From positions 1-7,829 of the forward strand of contig JAJRBP010000117.1 in assembly GCA_028679405.1 (NCBI GenBank): DNA of 7,829 nt, read 5' to 3'. This document shows positions 1 through 6,057 of this stretch, piece after piece. This stretch comes from Methanoregulaceae archaeon. GTDB lineage: Archaea > Halobacteriota > Methanomicrobia > Methanomicrobiales > Methanospirillaceae. The notes below the pieces were generated by a model. The model made no database searches. It was not told where the DNA came from and saw only the letters and a list, made by a program, of their open reading frames with translations. A program made the translations under genes and the position numbers. The first letter of the stretch is position 1; each line of letters begins with the position of its first letter.

Positions 1-1
1 A

Positions 2-190
2 CAGGTAAAGGGTGACGCGATCTACTACGAGGAGAAGGTGGTCAAACCGGACAAGCATAACTTCGATATCGACATTTCAGAAGTATACATCCCGGTCTGG
101 CAGATCAGGGGTAAAAAAATCGTTGAGATCAACGCCTTTACCGGGGAAATTCTCTCGGTCCCGATGGATGAAGGTGTGGAGATCCTTTAA
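2..190 (+). CDS. C-terminal fragment of an unrecognised protein
   Basis: An open frame enters from the left edge and ends at TAA 188-190, giving the last 62 residues of a longer protein. The fragment is mixed charged and hydrophobic, with a beta-rich segment around EVYIPVWQIRGKKIVEINA followed by TGEIL, the look of a small C-terminal beta domain. No catalytic motif, cysteine pair or membrane segment is visible, and I do not recognise the family. Codon use and the compact 6-base gap to the oxidoreductase start at 197 argue that it is real and co-transcribed with that gene. Its function cannot be told from this piece. Confidence 0.75.
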   Translation, partial: QVKGDAIYYEEKVVKPDKHNFDIDISEVYIPVWQIRGKKIVEINAFTGEILSVPMDEGVEIL

Positions 191-196
191 TCCGTC

Positions 197-1552
197 ATGA
201 CTATAATTCTCGGCGGTGGTCCCGCGGGAAGAATTGCGGCGATTCACCTGGCGGACGCAGGCGAGGAGGTCCGCCTGGTCGAAGGCAGCCGGATCGGGGG
301 CCAGTGTCTCCATTTCGGCTGCATGCTTGTCTGTGGACTGAATGACGCGGCACGGGTCATGGCGACGAACAGGCAGTTCCGGGATCTCGGTGTTCTGGAT
401 ACCATACCTGCTCTCGATTTTCCCCGACTGATGCGGGAGCTGAAATCGGTCCAGGAAACCATCTCAGTTGTACTTGACTCGGAAACGAAGGCAGCAGGAG
501 TCGATATCGTATATGGGTGTGAGGCCGGTCTCAACGGAAATGTGGTACTCCTCGGAGATGAAATCCTCAAACCGGATTCGGTGATTGTCGCGACCGGATC
601 CAGGCCGGCGATCCCGGACATTCCTGGCACACGACTGGACCGGGTGTATACGCCACACACAATACCCGCGATGAAAGACCTCCCTGATTCCCTTGCGATA
701 ATAGGCGGGGGCATCATGGCTGCCGAGTTTGCATACATTTTCCGGACGCTTGGGTCAGAGGTCCATCTTCTTTCGCGAAGCGGTCTTCTCAGGAACCTTG
801 ATCCTCACCTGCGCGCGGCTGCACTCAGGGAACTTGGAGAGGTGAATATCATGCAGGACGTCTGCGTGAAGGGGATCGAAGGAAATGTAAACGTTGAGGC
901 GGTCAGGATCGCGACCGGAAACGATGAGAAGGTCGTTCACGCCGATGCGGTCCTGATCGCGGCTGGTTTAATCCCGAGGTCTGAAAAGATCCAGGGGATC
1001 AGGAAAGGGCCTGCAGGTGAGTTGATCGTAGACAGCCGGATGAGGACGAGCATGGAGGGAGTGTATGCAGCGGGAGACGTTACCGGACCTCCCTACCTTA
1101 CTCCGGTTGCGAGGCGCGAGGGAACTGTGGCCGCGGAGAATATCCTCGGACGGGACTGTACGATGGATTACCGGTATATCCCACAGTCCATGAACCTCGC
1201 GACCGAATTCGGTTTCGTCGGGGGTGCAGGTTCAGGGGCACTCTCGATGAGCATGCCTGGTCCTGCGGGTCCGGGGACATTCTGGCAAGTCCCGTTCAGA
1301 TCAACTGGTATTTCGAAAGTGAGCATCGGCATGGACGACGGGAGGATTATTGGAGCAGCCTCAGCTGGCCCGGGTTCGGGGACTATTGCAGGATACGTGG
1401 GATTCCTGATCCAGAACGGATTCACGGCGCACGATCTCTCCGGATTCATGGAAGTCCACCCGAGTACGGACGGTATCCAGGGCCTTCTCAAGTACGCCGG
1501 AGCCTACCTTCGAAAACGACAATCCGGTACGGATTCGAAACCTCCGGAGTAA
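197..1552 (+). CDS. FAD-dependent pyridine nucleotide-disulfide oxidoreductase (dihydrolipoamide dehydrogenase/mercuric reductase-like)
   Basis: A 451-residue protein, the usual length for class I flavoprotein disulfide reductases, which pass electrons from NAD(P)H through FAD to a redox-active disulfide. Visible in order: FAD-binding GGGPAG (residues 6-11) with E29 ending the second strand; the CLHFGC disulfide motif with C37 and C42; ATGSRP (132-137); the NAD(P)-binding GGGIMAAE (170-177); the second FAD motif AAGD with D294; and a C-terminal dimerisation domain with H421 in EVHPSTD. R194 and R199 after the second Rossmann motif hint at NADPH. Oddities: the Lys that normally follows the second Cys (GCIPSK) is Cys46, and the C-terminal His-Glu dyad is altered. 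No E2 lipoyl protein or mer gene lies nearby, so the substrate is unknown. The ATG at 197 begins directly with the FAD motif, and a GGAG lies 15 bases upstream. Family assignment is firm; specific function is not. Confidence 0.95.
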   Translation: MTIILGGGPAGRIAAIHLADAGEEVRLVEGSRIGGQCLHFGCMLVCGLNDAARVMATNRQFRDLGVLDTIPALDFPRLMRELKSVQETISVVLDSETKAAGVDIVYGCEAGLNGNVVLLGDEILKPDSVIVATGSRPAIPDIPGTRLDRVYTPHTIPAMKDLPDSLAIIGGGIMAAEFAYIFRTLGSEVHLLSRSGLLRNLDPHLRAAALRELGEVNIMQDVCVKGIEGNVNVEAVRIATGNDEKVVHADAVLIAAGLIPRSEKIQGIRKGPAGELIVDSRMRTSMEGVYAAGDVTGPPYLTPVARREGTVAAENILGRDCTMDYRYIPQSMNLATEFGFVGGAGSGALSMSMPGPAGPGTFWQVPFRSTGISKVSIGMDDGRIIGAASAGPGSGTIAGYVGFLIQNGFTAHDLSGFMEVHPSTDGIQGLLKYAGAYLRKRQSGTDSKPPE

Positions 1553-1686
1553 CCTTCCGGGACGTGATCCCGGGTATTCTGATATTTACTTTTCCTGTGG
1601 AGAACCGGGACCGTCCTGATGATTCCCACCAATCGGGTGAGTAACGGCATGGAGCCCTCCTGAAAATGAAGAGTCCGTTAAAAGGA

Positions 1687-1701
1687 CCTGTCAGGTTTTT
1701 T
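1687..1701 (+). terminator. Possible terminator after the disulfide oxidoreductase
   Basis: A small perfect palindrome, ACCTG-T-CAGGT (1686-1696), runs directly into six T residues at 1696-1701. It lies in the 158-base gap between two convergent genes, where a plus-strand transcript should end. Archaeal termination depends mainly on the T tract, so the short stem matters less. Nothing else is seen in the 1553-1710 gap. Confidence 0.35.
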
Positions 1702-1710
1702 CGCGATGGA

Positions 1711-2313
1711 TTACGATTTTCGCATGAAAGGACTGCCCTCAAAACCGGCAAGCGCATCCCTCCATATATCGATCTTCCGTTCGAGGGAGACTTGTGAATT
1801 TGCGGGGCTTGTAGAAGGGAGTGTAACGAGAATCGGGGACCCGGAATCATCTTCCCTGCGACCCAGAGCCCGAAACAGGAATTTTCCCGCGACCTTCCCA
1901 TTTGCTCCGATCATTTTTATCGAAGACTGGTTTCGGATCAGGCCTCCGATGTCGTTTAAGACAGGGTTCCTGATTCCACTGTCCAGCGCTCCTTCCCGCC
2001 TGCATGTCTCCACAGAGTCCCATAATGCGACATGGTGGTCCTTTAAGGATCTGATCCTTTCAATATATGGCAGGGTTTTATCGATTCCAAGGAGGACTTC
2101 CATTATCTCCCAGAACTGGTTCCTTGGATTTGCATAATAACTGGAGAGCCCGAGAGAGAGGGGGCCAGGAAAACTCCCGACGATCAGGACCAGGGGGACA
2201 GGGCCGATCTCCGGTCGGAGTCCTGCCATTCCGGCAGAGGAGGATTGTCCATTTTTCTTACCTGATCGGGCGGAATTCCCCTTGCATGAAATCCCGCTCG
2301 TCCTCCTTCTCAT
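1711..2313 (-). CDS. DNA-deoxyinosine (hypoxanthine-DNA) glycosylase, UDG superfamily family 6
   Basis: Up to 200 residues. The enzyme class removes hypoxanthine, the product of adenine deamination, from DNA to start base excision repair. Numbering from the ATG at 2313, motif 1 is GSFPG (46-50) followed by YYANPRNQFW (59-68), the signature of family-6 HDG proteins described from Methanosarcina. N65 in PRN is the likely counterpart of the family's active-site Asn. The second conserved segment is LPSTSPAN (165-172). Two starts are possible. ATG 2313 has a good Shine-Dalgarno sequence (GGGAGA, about 5 bases before it) but adds a Ser/Lys/Arg-rich 28-residue tail. ATG 2229 (MAGLRPEIG...) fits the usual family N-terminus better but has no visible ribosome site. 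The gene follows the surface-protein gene by 46 bases on the same strand, so co-transcription is likely. Confidence 0.9.
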   Translation of the reverse strand: MRRRTSGISCKGNSARSGKKNGQSSSAGMAGLRPEIGPVPLVLIVGSFPGPLSLGLSSYYANPRNQFWEIMEVLLGIDKTLPYIERIRSLKDHHVALWDSVETCRREGALDSGIRNPVLNDIGGLIRNQSSIKMIGANGKVAGKFLFRALGRREDDSGSPILVTLPSTSPANSQVSLERKIDIWRDALAGFEGSPFMRKS

Positions 2314-2359
2314 CGCTTCTCCCGGGCCGGATCCGGAACCATGCCAGAGGTCATGGGGT

Positions 2360-3679
2360 CTATTCTTTCTTCCTGCGCACGACCAGGAAATAATATGCCG
2401 CGCCGATCAGGACTACCGCAATGATACTGATCGTTATCGGGTCAAGCCCCGACCTCGGAATGAGGACTATCCGTACCTTCATTGTATCCGATATCTGGCT
2501 GTTATCAAGTGCATCCCGGTACCGGATTTCGGAGTCGAGACCGTACTCTTTCACGGTTGCCGCTCCGTCGGCGCCCAGCTCGAACCTCGCAGTCGCACGC
2601 TCCCCGGGTCCGATATCCCCGAGGAAAGCAGTATCGTCACTGCTCGTAAAAGGGTCCACCGCACTCAGCCGGGCCTGGGCGGAGTATGCAGTGGCAGCGC
2701 CGGTGTTCTCGTATTCGATATCGATCACTTTTTTCCCTGCTATATTCATTTGTGCAGGTGTCGAGACGACTCGGAAGTCGATCTTACCGCCGACCGGGAC
2801 ACTCACGGTCTTTGTATCCGATGTGACCGTATCACCCTCTGAGTTCTCATACACAACTGCTACATCGAGGGGGTAGTTCTGTTCTCCCGCATCTTTCGAT
2901 ATCGCAATCTTATAACGGCATTGTACGGTGCTGTTTTTCGGAAAATTCCCGATATATACACTGTTATCGACAGGGATCACCGGGCTGTTCCCGTTCCTGA
3001 GGATCCTGATAATCGCTCCTCTCCCGTCCTCCGAGCCAATATTCATCACATCCAGGGTGACATACCCATCGGTCCCGACATTCACGTGTTCGGCAGCCAG
3101 ACCGGTGATCTCGGCACGAACCTCCGGCTTGATCCTGATGGGCAGGTTGAGGAGGAGTTCCTTCTCCCTGTAAGTGTATATGATGCTGTCCTGGCCGATC
3201 TGTTCGGAATTCTCGAGGTAGGTATAAGTGATAGCGAGCGGGAGGAAAAATTCACCTGCCGGTGCATCCTGTGCAATCTTTGCGTTGAATTTTACCGGTA
3301 AACTCGTGCCCCCTCTTATGTCTCCCACCATCTGTGCATCGGATTTTATCGTCACCGGTGAGGTTCCTGCCGAGAGGTTGATATTTGCCAGCTTTGCGGT
3401 GTTCGGAAGGTCGTCGCGGTCAACGATACCGGACTGTACAAATTTTATATCGTTTAAGCCGCTGTTCTGGACAATCACGGTGAAGTTGACATCGGTGCCA
3501 GGCAGGAATTCATTAGTTCCCTGGAGTGCGGCGGAGAGCTCGGGACTTCCCTGCATATACTTCGTTCCGGCCGATACAGGAGACGCGAGTATCGCTGCCA
3601 CGAGTGCCGCAAAAATGAAAAGTGTGATGGCCCGCTGAAACCGGATTTCCGGTTTTCCCGATCCGTTCGATATATCCAT
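2360..3679 (-). CDS. COG1361 / S-layer-type cell-surface membrane protein
   Basis: A 439-residue exported protein. The N-terminus has a basic region and a hydrophobic stretch (about residues 16-33) ending in PVSA, a signal peptidase site near A37. Most of the protein is extracellular beta-sandwich-like sequence of the COG1361 kind, with repeated stretches such as GTDVNFTVIVQNSG, VNVGTDGYVTLDVMNIGSED and AGKKVIDIEYENTG that resemble CARDB/Ig-like repeats and carry several N-x-S/T sites. The C-terminus has one membrane helix (about 413-432) followed by RRKKE, so the bulk faces outside. Proteins of this group are annotated as S-layer or adhesion-related in methanogens; the exact role is unknown. 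The ATG at 3679 is preferred over an upstream TTG at 3742 because AGAGGA lies 8 bases before it and the signal peptide is then normal. Confidence 0.9.
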   Translation of the reverse strand: MDISNGSGKPEIRFQRAITLFIFAALVAAILASPVSAGTKYMQGSPELSAALQGTNEFLPGTDVNFTVIVQNSGLNDIKFVQSGIVDRDDLPNTAKLANINLSAGTSPVTIKSDAQMVGDIRGGTSLPVKFNAKIAQDAPAGEFFLPLAITYTYLENSEQIGQDSIIYTYREKELLLNLPIRIKPEVRAEITGLAAEHVNVGTDGYVTLDVMNIGSEDGRGAIIRILRNGNSPVIPVDNSVYIGNFPKNSTVQCRYKIAISKDAGEQNYPLDVAVVYENSEGDTVTSDTKTVSVPVGGKIDFRVVSTPAQMNIAGKKVIDIEYENTGAATAYSAQARLSAVDPFTSSDDTAFLGDIGPGERATARFELGADGAATVKEYGLDSEIRYRDALDNSQISDTMKVRIVLIPRSGLDPITISIIAVVLIGAAYYFLVVRRKKE

Positions 3680-3746
3680 GGTTTTCGTCCTCTGATCGTG
3701 CCCAAACCCACGGCACATCTTTCCTGAACAGCTTGTGGTCAAATCG

Positions 3747-3754
3747 TATTAATA
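3747..3754 (-). promoter_or_regulatory. TATA box candidate for the COG1361 gene
   Basis: TATTAATA (palindromic, so the same on either strand) lies 68 bases before the ATG at 3679. An archaeal start about 26 bases downstream would give a leader of about 45 bases that contains the AGAGGA ribosome site at 3688-3693. It is the most AT-rich element in the 326-base gap between this gene and the DUF362 gene. Confidence 0.4.
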
Positions 3755-3886
3755 GGAGTCGAAGGGAACATCCATGTCCTCCCTCCTCTTCTGTACATTT
3801 CGCCGGAAACACGCCGATCCGATAACCCCCCAGGCCCGGGCGACTGACTCATTCCCGCATGAGAGCCCAATCAGTGTTCCGGATAT

Positions 3887-3910
3887 CAAAACCGGATTCG
3901 CACTGCCGGT
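3887..3910 (-). terminator. Possible terminator of the DUF362 gene
   Basis: Read on the minus strand, ACCGG and CCGGT pair around a 10-base loop and are followed by TTTTG. The site is about 100 bases past the DUF362 stop codon and before the promoter of the next gene. Weak stem and short T tract; position is the main support. The rest of the 3755-4005 gap shows no convincing gene. Confidence 0.3.
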
Positions 3911-4005
3911 AAACCACTGAGGCGGTCTCCCATGGCTGAACTCCGGGCAGGGGGAGGTCGGATTCCCTGCAGGTTAATACGGTGCCGGAACTCCCGGAAC
4001 GCCCC

Positions 4006-5112
4006 TTATATCTCGATCAATTCGTATGACCCCGATCCAAGACCGATCTCCTGCCCGTACCTGACCTGGATCAGGCCGTCGGTACTCTCCCAGACGCCCC
4101 TGAATTTGTCCTCACCCGGATTCAGGTTGGTGAGTATTCTCGTTCCTGATATCCCGCTCTGGGAGTTCACGAGGTCAACGCTCGCCGCGTCGATCGCGAC
4201 AGGGTCCCTGGATGCGAGGATCCCGATATCAGGAACGATAGGGGAATCGCTCCACGGCACACAATCGCAGTCGGGAGTAATATCAAGCAGGAAATTCATG
4301 AAACCCACCCGGTCCTCCTTTCCCTTTATCGCCCCGAAGGCATGCTCGGTAAGCATCTCCATGAAGGTGACGAGATCTCTCTTCCAGTCATACCCGAGGG
4401 ACCCGGTAGGACATCCGGCGATGCACTCCCCACACCCGATACAATGTTCCTTCTCGATCTCGGCAACCGACTTTATGGATACAGCCGACTGCCTGCATGC
4501 CACCATGCATTTTCCACATGCCGAACAGGTTGCCTGATTGACAGCCGGACACATCCCCCTGTGCTGGTCTGCCTTCCCCGGGATCGGGGCGCACCCCATA
4601 CCGAGGTTCTTTACTGCACCGCCAAAACCCGCCATACAGTGACCCTTCACGTGGGAAAGGACGATCATGCTATCGGCGGAAGCGATATCCCCGCCAATTT
4701 TCACCTCAATAAAATGTTTTCCATCGATCCTGACCATCCGGAAATGATCTCCACGAAGCCCGTCGCTGATGATAACAGGTGCTCCCGTTACCGAAGGGGA
4801 GAACCCATGCTCAGCCGCTGTTGTCAGATGGTCGACCGTATTGTGCCTGCTGCCGTTGTACAACGTATTCGTATCGGTAACAAATGGTTTCCCGTAAAAC
4901 ATCCGGATCTTTTCGACGACCTGCCTGACATAGACCGGGTTTATATATGTGTCATTTCCCTTTTCCCCGAAATGGACCTTCACCGCAGTGAGGTCGCCTT
5001 CATGGATGCAGTCGCCCAATCCTGCAGCATCAAAAAGCCTGCGGATTTTATCTGTCGTGCTCTCCCCGTCGTTTCCCGCGCCCCTTCGCGAAAAATAGAC
5101 CTTGCTTGACAT
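4006..5112 (-). CDS. DUF362 domain protein with two [4Fe-4S] ferredoxin motifs
   Basis: A 368-residue, apparently cytoplasmic protein. A DUF362 domain (residues about 1-180 and 270-368) is interrupted by a ferredoxin-like insert with two CxxCxxCxxxC motifs, C196/C199/C202/C206 and C224/C227/C230/C234. The second is followed by Pro as in classical ferredoxins; the first is followed by Arg. The DUF362 hallmarks HVKGHCMAGFGGAVKNLGMG (154-173) and DPVAIDAASVDL (303-314) are present. Extra cysteines C159, C174, C188, C282 and C284 could bind further metal. The family is common in methanogens and anaerobes and is called an Fe-S centre protein; its reaction is unknown, and electron transfer is an inference. 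Start ATG 5112 has GGGAGAGGG 8 bases upstream. It lies first in the minus-strand gene run and 326 bases from the next gene, so it probably has its own transcript. Confidence 0.93.
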   Translation of the reverse strand: MSSKVYFSRRGAGNDGESTTDKIRRLFDAAGLGDCIHEGDLTAVKVHFGEKGNDTYINPVYVRQVVEKIRMFYGKPFVTDTNTLYNGSRHNTVDHLTTAAEHGFSPSVTGAPVIISDGLRGDHFRMVRIDGKHFIEVKIGGDIASADSMIVLSHVKGHCMAGFGGAVKNLGMGCAPIPGKADQHRGMCPAVNQATCSACGKCMVACRQSAVSIKSVAEIEKEHCIGCGECIAGCPTGSLGYDWKRDLVTFMEMLTEHAFGAIKGKEDRVGFMNFLLDITPDCDCVPWSDSPIVPDIGILASRDPVAIDAASVDLVNSQSGISGTRILTNLNPGEDKFRGVWESTDGLIQVRYGQEIGLGSGSYELIEI

Positions 5113-5183
5113 GGTCAGTACCCTCTCCCGACCGCCGATCCGGCGTGAACCATCCTCGCACCCGGAAGGACCGGCCTACTAGA

Positions 5184-5191
5184 ACTTTATC
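5184..5191 (-). promoter_or_regulatory. Weak TATA-like element upstream of the DUF362 gene
   Basis: On the minus strand GATAAAGT lies about 75 bases before the DUF362 ATG, which would give a leader of roughly 50 bases containing the strong ribosome site at 5121-5129. The match to an archaeal TATA box is only partial. Confidence 0.25.
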
Positions 5192-5228
5192 TCGCTTTCA
5201 GTGCTGTTAAACCTGATCAGTGGCGGGT

Positions 5229-5245
5229 AGTATCGATCCGATACT
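5229..5245. repeat. Perfect 7-base-arm inverted repeat, nested in a larger stem
   Basis: AGTATCG-ATC-CGATACT is a perfect inverted repeat. CAGTG (5218-5222) and CACTG (5246-5250) can extend it to 12 pairs, with a 6-base bulge on the left side only. It lies about 120 bases upstream of the DUF362 ATG. It could be an operator or part of a structured RNA; the sequence alone does not decide. Confidence 0.5.
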
Positions 5246-5269
5246 CACTGCAAAACTCTGCCGGAGCAG

Positions 5270-5307
5270 CGGGGTGAGAAAAGACCACGGCTCAGGTCTT
5301 CATCCCG
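5270..5307. repeat. Compound hairpin
   Basis: AAGACC (5281-5286) pairs with GGTCTT (5295-5300) across an 8-base loop. Beyond an internal loop, CGGG (5270-5273) pairs with CCCG (5304-5307). It lies in the gene-poor gap, 20 bases from the preceding inverted repeat. Confidence 0.4.
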
Positions 5308-5541
5308 ACATGTTCAACCGGTGTAACCAGGGCGATTCATTCCCGTTTCTGCGTATTCCATCGTGACATTATTGTTAATAATCTGCGCGGTTCCCCTCGC
5401 AGTCGTGGCTTATTTCATGCTGGTGATCGGACTCCGGGCGATAGCACTGCCCCCGCATCCGCAGGATCCCTGGCATTGCTCACCCATCGCTGATGGCATC
5501 GCACGTACTATGCCCAGGGAATAATTCAATATCCAGGACAC

Positions 5542-5549
5542 TATAAAGA
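5542..5549 (+). promoter_or_regulatory. TATA box candidate for the small zinc-type protein
   Basis: TATAAAGA is the best TATA-box match in the window. Its centre is about 27 bases before the TTG at 5573, the normal distance from TATA box to transcription start. The transcript would therefore begin at or next to the start codon, suggesting a leaderless message. Confidence 0.5.
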
Positions 5550-5572
5550 CCGTCATAACCGGAAGTGGTGGA

Positions 5573-5830
5573 TTGGGGACCCCTGTTAAGGAACTGCATG
5601 CCCTTATTGAACGATATACCTGGTACACTGAGATTCCGGGGATAGAAAGGTACAGGAAAATAAGTGATCGACCCGTTTCATCCCGCTGTATTTTCAAGGG
5701 GTGTACCGAGCCTGTGGCCTGGATGGATCCCAAGGGCAGGTACTATCTCTGCGAGGGACACTACAAGGTCCTGAAGACCTGGATCGGTCAGGCGAGAAGA
5801 GGCTTATCTCCTGGAAAGAGTGCGTCGTGA
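5573..5830 (+). CDS. Small putative zinc-binding protein (CX4C...CX2H), TTG start
   Basis: An 85-residue protein. After a charged, probably helical N-terminus (about residues 5-30) comes RCIFKGCTEPVAW, then YYLCEGH, giving C39, C44, C60 and H63 arranged as CX4C-X15-CX2H. This is the layout of a small treble-clef or zinc-ribbon unit that binds one metal ion. A basic tail (about 65-85) could contact nucleic acid. The precise family is not recognised. No ATG lies in frame before the cysteines; TTG 5573 is the only upstream start in this frame after the TAA at 5522, and it fits the TATA box at 5542. No true Shine-Dalgarno spacing is seen. The same frame is open upstream of the TAA, but that part lacks the look of the gene. 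Confidence 0.65.
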   Translation: MGTPVKELHALIERYTWYTEIPGIERYRKISDRPVSSRCIFKGCTEPVAWMDPKGRYYLCEGHYKVLKTWIGQARRGLSPGKSAS

Positions 5831-6057
5831 AGAATCCGCCGGTAAAAAGTGCCCCGATGATCAAGGATTTATGTTTGCGATGATCTACAAGGATGTGGCA
5901 GACCCACAGTACGCAACTACTGACCTGCGACGTGGGCTGCCAATTCCAGGCATGGTTCCGGCCGGTTATTCCAGAGATTTCATGCTTTTCAATCCAGGCG
6001 CATCTGTTCAGGACCTCCCCAGGCGACAAGGTTTTATTCCAGTGCACCGATAATCGG
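5831..6057 (+). other. Gap without a convincing gene
   Basis: This stretch separates the zinc-type protein from the four-cysteine protein. It holds a 77-codon frame from GTG 5820 to TAA 6053 that overlaps the previous gene by 11 bases, and an N-terminal extension (from ATG 5893) of the next gene. Both translations are rich in rare-looking residues and lack a recognisable domain or ribosome site, so neither is called. TTTTATT at about 6031-6037 lies about 26 bases before ATG 6058 and may be a weak TATA box. Confidence 0.4.

Larger units (their letters stand above)
5113..5572. other. Gene-poor divergent intergenic region with inverted repeats
   Basis: About 460 bases separate the divergent DUF362 and zinc-protein genes. 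I see no convincing gene here. Three inverted repeats stand out: a 7-base-arm repeat at 5229-5245 with outer arms at 5218-5222 and 5246-5250; a compound hairpin at 5270-5307; and an AT-rich ATTATT/AATAAT pair around 5369-5383. Short open frames exist on both strands between 5363 and 5556: a plus-strand hydrophobic frame ending at 5524 and a minus-strand frame ending at 5410 with a CQGSCGCGG cluster. Neither has a ribosome site. The region may hold promoters, operators or a small structured RNA. Confidence 0.5.

Noticed and set aside
1706..2137. 143-codon plus-strand frame opposite the DNA glycosylase
   Set aside because: The opposite strand carries the diagnostic PRNQFW and LPSTSPAN motifs; the plus frame is a shadow.
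3932..4537. 201-codon plus-strand frame opposite the DUF362 gene
   Set aside because: It is antisense to a gene with clear Fe-S motifs and its translation is Ser/Pro/His-rich without any domain.
5327..5830. Single longer gene read through TAA at 5522 into the zinc-type protein
   Set aside because: The frame is shared, but the stop is TAA, not the TAG used for pyrrolysine, and a strong TATA box sits between the two parts. Two separate units, or a non-coding upstream part, is simpler.
5820..6053. 77-codon plus-strand frame from GTG overlapping the end of the zinc-type gene by 11 bases
   Set aside because: No ribosome site at proper spacing, no recognisable domain, lower third-position GC than the neighbouring genes, and a competing frame over the same bases.
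5893..6057. Extended N-terminus of the four-cysteine protein from ATG 5893
   Set aside because: The 55 extra residues show no family-like pattern and no spaced Shine-Dalgarno sequence; the conserved part starts well after ATG 6058.
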